From the NCBI RefSeq assembly GCF_900104585.1, contig NZ_FNVX01000005.1, forward strand, positions 620,001 to 684,000: DNA of 64,000 nucleotides, given 5' to 3'. Each line of letters opens with the position of its first letter. Position 1 is the first letter of the stretch. Below the pieces are notes generated by a model. That model saw only the letters and a program-made list of their open reading frames with translations, was not told the origin of the DNA and did not search any database. The stretch comes from Bacteroides ihuae (GTDB lineage: Bacteria > Bacteroidota > Bacteroidia > Bacteroidales > Bacteroidaceae). Made by a program: the position numbers and the translations under genes. Of this stretch, positions 45,353 through 53,137 are shown one piece after another.

Positions 45353-46096
45353 ATGGATATGCATACTCAAAAATTTAAAATTCGTTTAGGACTTTTTGTT
45401 GCCGGAGGTTTGACACTCTTTGTACTCGCCATATTTATTATTGGTAAGCAAAAGAATTTGTTTAATCCGGTATTTCAACTCTCTTCCAACTTTTATAATG
45501 TTGGTGGACTCCAAGTAGGAAATAATGTTCGTTTCTCTGGTATAAACGTTGGCACGGTAGACAATATACAAATCGTCAATGACTCAACGGTGCGGGTCAG
45601 TATGTTTATAAAGAAAGATGTCTGGAAGTTCATCAAGTCAGATTGTAGTGTTGCTATTGGTTCTGAAGGAATTATAGGTGATAAACTTATCAATATATTG
45701 CAAGGAACTGCTGAGGCCCCTTTGGCTCGTGAAGGTCAATTACTCGAATCTACGGAACCGATAGAGACAGATGCCATCATCGCTAGTTTGAGTGTTACTG
45801 CGGAGAATGCAGAAGTCGTTACTCAGCAATTGGCTGAGATAATGATGAAAATAAATGGGGGAGAAGGAACACTTGGTAGGCTAGTTCAGGATACAACACT
45901 TGCTGAAAATCTGGATAAAACCATTCTTAATCTTAGAAGGGGTTCCAAAAGTTTAGACGAAAATATGACGGCTGCAAAGCATAATTTCTTGCTCAGAGGA
46001 TATTTTAAAAAGCAAGCAAAGGAAAAGGCTAAAAAGAAAGAAGAAGCACAGGAAGCTGCTGAAAAGAAAGCGAAAGAACTGAAGAAGAAGAAGTAA
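45353..46096 (+). CDS. MCE/MlaD family lipid-transfer protein
   Basis: 247 residues, start ATG 45353 (ATG at 45359 is possible). One N-terminal membrane helix (LFVAGGLTLFVLAIFIIG) is followed by a periplasmic MCE domain (about 38-115: YNVGGLQVGNNVRFSGINVG). The C-terminal ~45 residues are a K/E/A-rich helix (QAKEKAKKKEEAQEAAEKKA), likely coiled coil. It would form the ring or tube that carries lipid for the MlaE/MlaF pair. Operon terminator follows at 46156. Confidence 0.93.
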   Translation: MDMHTQKFKIRLGLFVAGGLTLFVLAIFIIGKQKNLFNPVFQLSSNFYNVGGLQVGNNVRFSGINVGTVDNIQIVNDSTVRVSMFIKKDVWKFIKSDCSVAIGSEGIIGDKLINILQGTAEAPLAREGQLLESTEPIETDAIIASLSVTAENAEVVTQQLAEIMMKINGGEGTLGRLVQDTTLAENLDKTILNLRRGSKSLDENMTAAKHNFLLRGYFKKQAKEKAKKKEEAQEAAEKKAKELKKKK

Positions 46097-46155
46097 CGCT
46101 TAGCAGTATGTTGTTTGAATAAACTAGTCGAGAACACGAATATATCAAATATTTA

Positions 46156-46196
46156 GGATTTAATTATGAACTAATGTTCATAATTAAATCCTTTTT
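46156..46196 (+). terminator. Perfect 16-bp hairpin terminator after the MCE operon
   Basis: GGATTTAATTATGAAC (46156-46171) and GTTCATAATTAAATCC (46176-46191) are exact reverse complements around a 4-nt loop, followed by TTTTTC. It ends 8 bp before a TAnnTTTG promoter element for the next gene, so the hairpin lies across the -33 region of that promoter. Confidence 0.85.
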
Positions 46197-46198
46197 CG

Positions 46199-46206
46199 TA
46201 TGTTTG
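46199..46206 (+). promoter_or_regulatory. -7 element of the DUF134 gene
   Basis: TATGTTTG matches TAnnTTTG, 17 bp before the ATG. The -33 position falls in the right arm of the 46156-46191 palindrome. Confidence 0.55.
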
Positions 46207-46222
46207 CACAAACATTAAAAGT

Positions 46223-46618
46223 ATGGCACGTACAAAGAAAAATAGGCTTATACAAATGGCTCCTCATTTCAGTGGATTTAAGCCACAAGGATTGCAACAT
46301 AAGCCCAATGTTGAGGTTTTAATAAACTTTGAAGAGTACGAAGCATTAAAGCTTTGCGATTATGAATTCCTTACGCAAGCAGAGGCGGCAGATTTAATGC
46401 TTATCTCCCGGCCCACATTTACGCGGATTTATGAAAGTGTACGTAGAAAAATAGCAAAGGCATTTATTGAGGGCGCTTTGATTGTATTTGAGGGAGGAAA
46501 TGTAGATGTAGCTCACTGGTATAAATGCGCTGAATGCGATATCACATTTACTTTGATCGATGATTCTGTCCAGTGTTGTCCGTTGTGCAAAAGTACCGAG
46601 ATAAAACTAAATAACTAA
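46223..46618 (+). CDS. DUF134 family DNA-binding protein
   Basis: 131-residue cytoplasmic protein. The N-terminal DUF134 region (about 10-95) has a sigma-70 region 4-like HTH: LTQAEAADLMLISRPTFTRI, YESVRRKIAKAF. The C-terminus has a zinc-ribbon-like pattern, CAEC...CCPLC (about 104-126). DUF134 proteins are usually next to NifX/NafY-type genes, as here (two follow at 4 bp and 1 bp gaps), so it is likely their regulator (inference). The target and signal are not known. Confidence 0.9.
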   Translation: MARTKKNRLIQMAPHFSGFKPQGLQHKPNVEVLINFEEYEALKLCDYEFLTQAEAADLMLISRPTFTRIYESVRRKIAKAFIEGALIVFEGGNVDVAHWYKCAECDITFTLIDDSVQCCPLCKSTEIKLNN

Positions 46619-46622
46619 CACT

Positions 46623-46940
46623 ATGATTATCGCTATTTCTACAGACAATAATAACGTAAAAGCACCTGTTGCTAGTCATTTTGGCCGATGCAAATGGTTT
46701 TGTTTGTTTGATACTGAGAAAAAAGAATGTCAGTTTGTTGAGAACACGTTTCTTGCTCAATCCGAACAAGCGGGTTATGATGTCGCGGACTTTTTGATGA
46801 AGCAAGGAGTTAAGATCGTTGTGGCAGGACGTTTTGGCTCAAAAGTAATGAGTGTTTTTATGAAGCACAGTATTCAGATGGTTATCCCTGAATCTGTAAA
46901 AACAGTAACAAAGATTATTAATCAATTAAATATAGAATAA
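46623..46940 (+). CDS. NifX/NifB-type dinitrogenase iron-molybdenum cofactor-binding-like protein
   Basis: 105 residues, a single ribonuclease H-like NifX domain: IIAISTDNNNVKAPVASHFG at the start and VAGRFGSKVMSVF in the middle. The family binds iron-sulfur or iron-molybdenum cluster precursors in nitrogen fixers, but short stand-alone members are common in anaerobes without nitrogenase. No nif genes are seen in the window. It is tightly packed between DUF134 and a second member of the same family. Confidence 0.9.
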   Translation: MIIAISTDNNNVKAPVASHFGRCKWFCLFDTEKKECQFVENTFLAQSEQAGYDVADFLMKQGVKIVVAGRFGSKVMSVFMKHSIQMVIPESVKTVTKIINQLNIE

Positions 46941-46941
46941 A

Positions 46942-47316
46942 ATGAAAATTGCTGTACCTACTAGAGCGCATGCTGTTGATGACCACTTTGGCCATTGCGA
47001 AGCCTATTCTGTTTTCACAATAGGCGAGAATAAAGTGATCGAGAAAATGGAAATTTTACCTTCTCCTCAAGGTTGCGGATGTAAAAGTAATATCGCATCG
47101 GTTTTACAGGAACAAGGCGTTGGTGTAATGCTTGCCGGTAGCATGGGAGACGGAGCAATGAATGTCTTGACCAATCACGGCATAAAAGTCTATAGAGGAT
47201 GTAGCGGAAATGTAGCAGAACTTGTGAATCAATTTTTAGTTACCGGACTGAAGGATTCAGGAGAGAGTTGTCACCATCATGATGATGCCGATGGCGAGCA
47301 TCAATGTCATTCTTAA
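46942..47316 (+). CDS. NifX-type protein with His-rich tail
   Basis: 124 residues of the same domain as the preceding gene (MKIAVPTRAHAVDDHFGHCE, LAGSMGDGAMNVL). It adds CGCKS at about residue 45 and a C-terminal metal-binding tail SCHHHDDADGEHQCHS. The start is one base after the previous stop. The histidine and cysteine tail suggests iron or other transition metal binding. It converges with the hybrid regulator gene, 9 bp between the stop codons, with no terminator visible. Confidence 0.9.
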   Translation: MKIAVPTRAHAVDDHFGHCEAYSVFTIGENKVIEKMEILPSPQGCGCKSNIASVLQEQGVGVMLAGSMGDGAMNVLTNHGIKVYRGCSGNVAELVNQFLVTGLKDSGESCHHHDDADGEHQCHS

Positions 47317-47325
47317 TAGAATCAT

Positions 47326-50300
47326 TTATGATGTTCTTTCTTGGGAAACATTTTCTTTCAGCTTTTTTAGATACTCGGATGGAGTGTCGTTGAATTCTTC
47401 TTTGAAACATTGACGGAAGTAGAAGAGGTTATTGATGCCTACTTTAAAAGCGATTTCGGAGATATTATATTTACCTTCTAGCAGAAATTGTTCGGCATAC
47501 TTCATCTTCATCTTACGAATGTATTCATTAGTTGAAAGCCCCGTGAGAGCTTTCATTTTGCGGTAAAGGGTAGAGCTGCTCATGCACATATTATCGGCAA
47601 GGTAACTGATGTCAACTTTGTCTGAGGAGAGTCGTTCTTCAATGAGTTGGTTGATTTTTTGAATGAATTCATTGTCTATTTTATTGAGTGACTCAGTAAT
47701 GGTGGCTGCTTTACTATTCATCTTGCTGGCTATGGCACCAAAGTGCTCGGCTAGCTTGATGCGCGACTGCAATAGGTTGTCTATGCGACTGTATAGAAGG
47801 CTGGCGCTGAATGGCTTCGTGAGATAGGAGTCGGCTCCTACTTGATAGCCTTCTTCTTTGTCTTGCAAGGAGTCTTTAGCGGTAAGCAATATGATAGGGA
47901 TGTGGCTGGTACGAACGTCTTTCTTCAGCTCTCGACACATCTCATTTCCATCCATCTCTGGCATCATGATGTCTGAAACAATGATGTCTGGAATGCTCTT
48001 TAGTGCGGCTTTCTTGCCTTGCTTGCCATTGTGGGCTGTTTGTACCTCGAAACTGTCACTAAATGATTCGGCAATGTAGTTGCGAATGTCAGGATTATCT
48101 TCTACAACCAATAGAATAGGTTTTTGATTACTTGATACTTCAACTTCCTGAATGGGTTCAGCAGGAAGGTTTTCTTCTTTCTCATTTGAATCTGCATGTA
48201 ACACATTGGGGTAGGAGTTGTCTCTTTGTAAGCTGACACTGAAAGTACTTCCTTTATTGGGGGTACTTTCTACATGGATTTCTCCTTCGTGCAGCGTGAC
48301 GAGGTTTTTCACTAATGAGAGCCCGATGCCACTTCCTGAGGCCTGATGTTTGCCACCTTCCTGATAGTAACGTTCAAAAATATGTGGTAACGCTTCGGGT
48401 TTGATACCATGACCTGTATCGGCTATCCAAATGTCAATATAATTCTTCCCTGAACGTTCGGCATGTTGCATGCCGATGGTAATACTGCCTTTTTCGGTAT
48501 ATTTGATAGCATTGGATATGAGGTTGTCAAGGACAATGTTGAGTACCTCTTTGTCAAAATACATTAGTATGTTCTCTTCTTCTATTTTTAAACGGATATC
48601 TACCTCGGATTTTTGATTCAGTTCCTGATATTTTAGTCCGATTTCCTGAACTTGGCTTACAATGTTGTCTCGGCTCACACAGAGCTTTTTGTTTTGAGTC
48701 TCTGTTTTTCTGAACTCCAAAATCTGATTGATCAGCTTAAGTAACCTCACAGCGCTTTGATTAATCATGGATATCTTTTGCGCATCTTTTGTTGATAGCG
48801 AGCTGCCTTTTAAAATATCTTCCAATGGGCCCAATATCAAGGTGAGTGGGGTTCGTAGCTCGTGCGTAATGTTGGTGTAAAAACGTAGGCGCTCGTTGTT
48901 CAGGTCTTGTTCTTGCTCATGGCTTTGTCTCTCTAACTTATACAAGATTTCCGCATCTATCCGTTTCTTGTAGGCATAAAGAATGAAGAATAAGGTTCCG
49001 AGGCAGATTGAAAGATAAACAGCTTTAGCCCACCAAGTAAGCCATAGTGGAGGTGCAATGTAGATGTTTAGTGGTGTTATTTCGTTTGACCATTTTTGAT
49101 TGCGCATGCGTGTTTTCACTTGAAACTGGTATTCTCCGGGAGGAAGGTTACGAAAGGTGACATTGTTGAGATCTGTCACTGTGTACCAAGTGTCTTCGAG
49201 TCCTTTCAGCATGTAGGCATATTCTACCTGATTGCCTAATGCATAGTTTTGAACGTTGAAAGATACTTTAAAGCTGTTTTGTTTATATTTCAGTTTAACT
49301 TCTTCTCTTTCGTTCAGTAAGATGGCATACTGACTGTTTGGGTTATTGAGAGAATTGAATATTTCGATGTTAGTGATGAAAGCCGGTGGAGACTGACGTT
49401 CTCTTAATACTTGTTCGGGGTTGAAGCAGCATAACCCGTTGATAGAACCAAAATAAAAGTTTCCTTTTCTATCGCGGACTAGGCTACCGCTACTGAAGCT
49501 ACCCATGGGAAGATTATCGCGATGATCATAGTTATAAAAGCTGCCTTTGGCATCGATAAAGCAACTGATTCCTTTGTTGGTGCTCACCCAGATGTTGCCT
49601 TGTTTGTCTTCGCCGATGGCTTGTATGTGTGTGTTGACAAGTCCGTTTTTGCGTCGGTAAACTTTATAGTTGAGTTCTGAGAGAGAAGGGAAGCATACCA
49701 AACCTTCTCCTGTAGCAACCCATAGGCGCTTTTTTCTGTCCTGATAGAGGGCATTGATGGTGTTTGATGGGAACTTGTTCATTACATTGAATTGCTTGAT
49801 GGCATTGAGTTGAGAGTCGTACACGACTAGACCGCTACCAAAAAACCCTACCCAGATGCGCCCTTTGGAATCTTTCAATATACATCGTGCGAGGTTGTTT
49901 TCTTTGTCATAATGCGCCTTGATGGATAGTTTATCACGATCTATCAGATAAATGCCTTCGCTAGTCCCGGTCCAGATATTACCTTGATTGTCTTCATAAA
50001 AAGAGCGCACATCTGTTTGTGACTTTTCTTTGGGTAATATTTGGCGGAAGTTTTTGTTCTTCGGGTTGTAGTAGGCAATGCCTCCATTGAAAAAACCAAA
50101 CCAAAGACCGCCTTTCGAATCACATAAAACAGTCTGAACGGTATTTGTGTGCAGATTGGAATTCTCTGTATTGTAAACAGCAACACGCCTTTCTTGTTGG
50201 AATACGTTGATGCCTCCTCCTTCTGTTCCTACCCATATTTTACCATTTTTATCAATACTGAGGCCTAGAGCAACTCTGCTGGTCATGCTGTAATTACCCG

Positions 50301-51390
50301 ATGATCGTGGAGAATACTTGTAGGAGTTGAATAGTGCGGGTTCATTGCTGATGAAATTGATTCCGCCTCCCCAAGAACCTATCCATATATTATTGAAAGA
50401 GTCTTGAAGCAGGCAGCGCATGCTGGAACTGGATAAACCGTATTCATCGTCTCCTTCTTTTATAAATTGGAAAGATACTTCTTCGCCAGAACTGAATAAG
50501 TGTTGTGAAAGGTCAATAATGGCGATGCCTCCGAGCTCCATTGCTACCCATAGTTTATTATCTTTCGTCTGTTTGATATCGTGTACGCAGCGGGAGAGAT
50601 TGTTATTCTTATCGTTGATTGGGACAAATGTTTCTGTTTTATGATTGAACAGAGATAAACCTTTGTTGGTACCTACCCAGATATTACCTATATGATCTTT
50701 ATAGATGCAGGTAACTTCGTCGCTGAGCAGACTATTCTTGTTTTGAGGATTGTGGGTGAAGTTTTTGGCTGTCCTGTCTTTAATGGACAATACAGTGAAT
50801 CCTTGATGTACATGCCCTATGTAGAGTAATCCGTTTCCGTCATCAGCTGCTGACCAGACTTGATCACTGGCCAGTCCGCGAACCGTACGGGTGTTAAAGT
50901 GGGTAAAGGTGCCAGTTTGCTTGTCTAAATAATCAATTCCTTTCCAATAGGTGCAAATCCACAAGTTGCCATCGGCCGCAGGAACGATTTTGGTTATGTC
51001 GTCTGTAATCAGACTGCTGGGGTTATTCTTGTCGTGCCTGAAATTTTTGAATGTATTGTTGGTGTAGTTGTATGCGTTGAGGCCTGCCCTTTGGGTAGCT
51101 ATCCATAAAATAGAATCTACAGGATCATCGAGTAAGCAATTCAGCTCATTGCCGGTGATGCTTTCTCCGTTATCTTGTTCTTCCGTATAATAAGGTATGA
51201 AGTGTATGCCGTCGAACTTATTCAGTCCTTCTTCGGTGGCAAACCATATAAATCCTCTCTTATCTTGAGCAACGCTTACAACGTGGTTATTGGACAACCC
51301 TTCTTTAATACCCAATTGCTTTATTTTATAAGGTTGTGCTGCTACAAAAAGTGGTAGGCATAATAAAATGGCATGGAGTATTTTTCTCAT
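47326..51390 (-). CDS. Hybrid two-component system sensor/AraC-type regulator (HTCS) of the GH30/GH2 locus
   Basis: 1354-residue one-polypeptide sensor. Signal peptide 1-18. Reg_prop propellers fill about 20-700 (FIWFATEEGLNKF, IWIGSWGGG, IWVSTNKGI). A Y_Y_Y domain follows (about 715-780, ending NLPPGEYQFQVKTR), a membrane helix (about 795-815), HisKA with H843 in NITHELRTPLTL, HATPase with DTGHGI and GSGIGLSLVK, receiver with phospho-acceptor D1140 in IVSDIMMPEMDG and KPF, and an AraC HTH at about 1250-1345. It is divergent from the susE/F-like, susC, susD, GH30, GH2 operon, so it is the locus regulator. Its promoter region is shared with the direct repeat at 51463-51493. Confidence 0.96.
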   Translation of the reverse strand: MRKILHAILLCLPLFVAAQPYKIKQLGIKEGLSNNHVVSVAQDKRGFIWFATEEGLNKFDGIHFIPYYTEEQDNGESITGNELNCLLDDPVDSILWIATQRAGLNAYNYTNNTFKNFRHDKNNPSSLITDDITKIVPAADGNLWICTYWKGIDYLDKQTGTFTHFNTRTVRGLASDQVWSAADDGNGLLYIGHVHQGFTVLSIKDRTAKNFTHNPQNKNSLLSDEVTCIYKDHIGNIWVGTNKGLSLFNHKTETFVPINDKNNNLSRCVHDIKQTKDNKLWVAMELGGIAIIDLSQHLFSSGEEVSFQFIKEGDDEYGLSSSSMRCLLQDSFNNIWIGSWGGGINFISNEPALFNSYKYSPRSSGNYSMTSRVALGLSIDKNGKIWVGTEGGGINVFQQERRVAVYNTENSNLHTNTVQTVLCDSKGGLWFGFFNGGIAYYNPKNKNFRQILPKEKSQTDVRSFYEDNQGNIWTGTSEGIYLIDRDKLSIKAHYDKENNLARCILKDSKGRIWVGFFGSGLVVYDSQLNAIKQFNVMNKFPSNTINALYQDRKKRLWVATGEGLVCFPSLSELNYKVYRRKNGLVNTHIQAIGEDKQGNIWVSTNKGISCFIDAKGSFYNYDHRDNLPMGSFSSGSLVRDRKGNFYFGSINGLCCFNPEQVLRERQSPPAFITNIEIFNSLNNPNSQYAILLNEREEVKLKYKQNSFKVSFNVQNYALGNQVEYAYMLKGLEDTWYTVTDLNNVTFRNLPPGEYQFQVKTRMRNQKWSNEITPLNIYIAPPLWLTWWAKAVYLSICLGTLFFILYAYKKRIDAEILYKLERQSHEQEQDLNNERLRFYTNITHELRTPLTLILGPLEDILKGSSLSTKDAQKISMINQSAVRLLKLINQILEFRKTETQNKKLCVSRDNIVSQVQEIGLKYQELNQKSEVDIRLKIEEENILMYFDKEVLNIVLDNLISNAIKYTEKGSITIGMQHAERSGKNYIDIWIADTGHGIKPEALPHIFERYYQEGGKHQASGSGIGLSLVKNLVTLHEGEIHVESTPNKGSTFSVSLQRDNSYPNVLHADSNEKEENLPAEPIQEVEVSSNQKPILLVVEDNPDIRNYIAESFSDSFEVQTAHNGKQGKKAALKSIPDIIVSDIMMPEMDGNEMCRELKKDVRTSHIPIILLTAKDSLQDKEEGYQVGADSYLTKPFSASLLYSRIDNLLQSRIKLAEHFGAIASKMNSKAATITESLNKIDNEFIQKINQLIEERLSSDKVDISYLADNMCMSSSTLYRKMKALTGLSTNEYIRKMKMKYAEQFLLEGKYNISEIAFKVGINNLFYFRQCFKEEFNDTPSEYLKKLKENVSQERTS

Positions 51391-51415
51391 GATAGGTGGT
51401 TTGTTAAAAGTGTCT

Positions 51416-51423
51416 CAAAAATA
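51416..51423 (-). promoter_or_regulatory. -7 element of the divergent HTCS gene
   Basis: The minus strand reads TATTTTTG, a TAnnTTTG match, 26 bp before the regulator ATG. No -33 box stands at the normal spacing (a TTTG lies 26 bp upstream). Confidence 0.45.
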
Positions 51424-51462
51424 CGAATAAATTCGTTACTAAGGATATACAAATCGGTCAAT

Positions 51463-51493
51463 GCACGATTTATACGCCTTTAACGCACGATTT
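51463..51493 (+). promoter_or_regulatory. Direct repeat, candidate HTCS operator
   Basis: GCACGATTT occurs at 51463-51471 and at 51485-51493, exactly 22 bp apart, on the same helical face. Bases before each copy also match partly (CAAT and TAAC before GCACG). The pair is 28 bp upstream of the -7 box of the susC operon. Direct repeats at this place are the expected binding site of the AraC-type domain of the regulator (inference). Confidence 0.55.
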
Positions 51494-51520
51494 GCGGTCT
51501 CTATTATATCTAGTAAGGTA

Positions 51521-51528
51521 TATATTTG
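51521..51528 (+). promoter_or_regulatory. -7 element of the susC operon promoter
   Basis: TATATTTG matches TAnnTTTG. The start codon of the first gene (51613) is 85 bp downstream, so the leader is relatively long. There is no TTTG at the usual -33 spacing, as expected for an activator-dependent promoter. Confidence 0.6.
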
Positions 51529-51612
51529 CGCTGTCGGACTAGGGAACAAAACATAAATTTGGGAAAATAGCAACCGGCAAAAACCTAATTGTTAAACTTA
51601 AAAATAATATTT

Positions 51613-53106
51613 ATGAAGAAGCATTCATTTAATGCTCTGATGTTCGGAGTGTTTCTATTGCTGACTTTATGGACTGCAGGATGTAGCGACGATAATGGCT
51701 ATGCCGACGTTGACGGACAGAATCCTACTGTTGCACTTACAACGGAGCACATTCAGAGCGGAGCCGGCCGAACCTTTACTATTGCGGGAACTGCTACAGA
51801 TAAGGATGGCATTTCATCGATCAAATTGGAATGTGCCGATTTGAATCTAGAAAAAAACCTTGATCTGATTGAGATTTATGACAAACCTCTCGAAACGTAT
51901 GAATTGAGTTACAAGTTCAGCATCCCTAAAGATGAGATAGGCGATAATTTCACTGTTAAAGTTACGGTGATCGATGTGGGTGGACGTTCTGTGTCTCATG
52001 ATTTGTTGATCACAATGGATGGCGACTTTGAAAATCCTGTCTTTACTGTATCACCTAGTAAAAACATCACGGTACTTATTAAGTCTGATACGAAGTTCAA
52101 CTTGCGCTTCTCTCTTTCTGATGATCGGGCGCTTGATTCTGTGAAAGTAGTAATTCCAGGTATTGAAAACTACAATCCTCTAATCATGACTCTCAATGGT
52201 CAGAATACTTTCGATTTTAGTGAAAAGATTACTTTACCTAATGTATCTCAACAATACACGGCTACTATTACGGCTATTGATAAGGCGGGTAATCGCACTG
52301 TTTTGAATAGTGTGATCTCTGTCTCTGCAATGCCTGACTTTGAGGATATGTATCTTGCTGATGTAGCTACTGCCGCTGAACTAAACAGTGACGTATTTGG
52401 TGTGCCTATGCGCATTACGCACACAGGTGAATACCAATATAAGGCCAACTATTATTGCCAGAAAGCAGGTACTGAAATTTATTTCTTACCGCAGAAGACT
52501 GACTTCTCACCGATTTGTTTCGGTCTTGATCCTACAGACAGCAGTAAGCTGACTGATGATCCTGAAACGGCTAAACCGATTGTACTTGATCAGGCTAATG
52601 TATATTATGAAATTACATTCAATGTGATTACAGGTGTGTATGCCCTGAAAACTTATTCTATCGCTGAAGCTATTGATCCGATACCTCACAAAATTGGTAC
52701 CATAAGCATGCACCAATGGTTTGATGCTAACAACACTACTGATCTGACTGAATTCTGGATTGGCTATAGTACTAGTGGTCCGTCGAACGTTACCCGATTT
52801 GTTCAGGATGCGACAAATCCTCACCTCTTCTACTTGGAAGACCCGTTGGAACTAGAGGCTGGCAAGAGCATGAACTTCATCGTCACAAGCTATCACAGTG
52901 ATGGATGGTGGAACTATTGTACATGGCGTGTGGACGATAGTGCAGAACCTGAGATTTTCAACTATTACGGTCAGTTTGTAAATCCCGCGTGGACTGGTCC
53001 AACAGCGAAAGACAACTGGGCTAAGCCGACAGTGACCGTATCGGGCAGTTACAAGCTCTCGTTTGATGCTCATCTTGGCAGAGCAAAACTGGTTCCCGCA
53101 AAGTGA
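51613..53106 (+). CDS. SusE/SusF-like surface glycan-binding lipoprotein
   Basis: 497 residues from ATG 51613 (MKKHSFNAL), chosen over the in-frame upstream ATG at 51589 because a lipobox (LWTAGCSDDNG) then lies at a normal place, Cys24. Charged residues (DDNGYAD) follow the Cys, a Bacteroides surface-export-like pattern. About 30-240 holds two Ig/cadherin-like repeats (AGRTFTIAGTATDKDGISSI, NLRFSLSDDRALDSV). The C-terminal half has beta-rich modules as in SusE/SusF (FNVITGVYALKTYSI, WWNYCTWRVDDS, GSYKLSFDAHLGRAKLVP). It likely binds the target glycan at the surface. It stands before susC, while SusE/F genes usually follow susD. Confidence 0.82.
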   Translation: MKKHSFNALMFGVFLLLTLWTAGCSDDNGYADVDGQNPTVALTTEHIQSGAGRTFTIAGTATDKDGISSIKLECADLNLEKNLDLIEIYDKPLETYELSYKFSIPKDEIGDNFTVKVTVIDVGGRSVSHDLLITMDGDFENPVFTVSPSKNITVLIKSDTKFNLRFSLSDDRALDSVKVVIPGIENYNPLIMTLNGQNTFDFSEKITLPNVSQQYTATITAIDKAGNRTVLNSVISVSAMPDFEDMYLADVATAAELNSDVFGVPMRITHTGEYQYKANYYCQKAGTEIYFLPQKTDFSPICFGLDPTDSSKLTDDPETAKPIVLDQANVYYEITFNVITGVYALKTYSIAEAIDPIPHKIGTISMHQWFDANNTTDLTEFWIGYSTSGPSNVTRFVQDATNPHLFYLEDPLELEAGKSMNFIVTSYHSDGWWNYCTWRVDDSAEPEIFNYYGQFVNPAWTGPTAKDNWAKPTVTVSGSYKLSFDAHLGRAKLVPAK

Positions 53107-53137
53107 GTGAAATATTAAATTTAAAATCGTAAATTAT

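Noticed and set aside
46623..47316. Nitrogen fixation function for the NifX-like pair
   Set aside because: No nifHDK, nifB radical-SAM or nifE/N genes are present in the window; stand-alone NifX domains are common in non-fixers.
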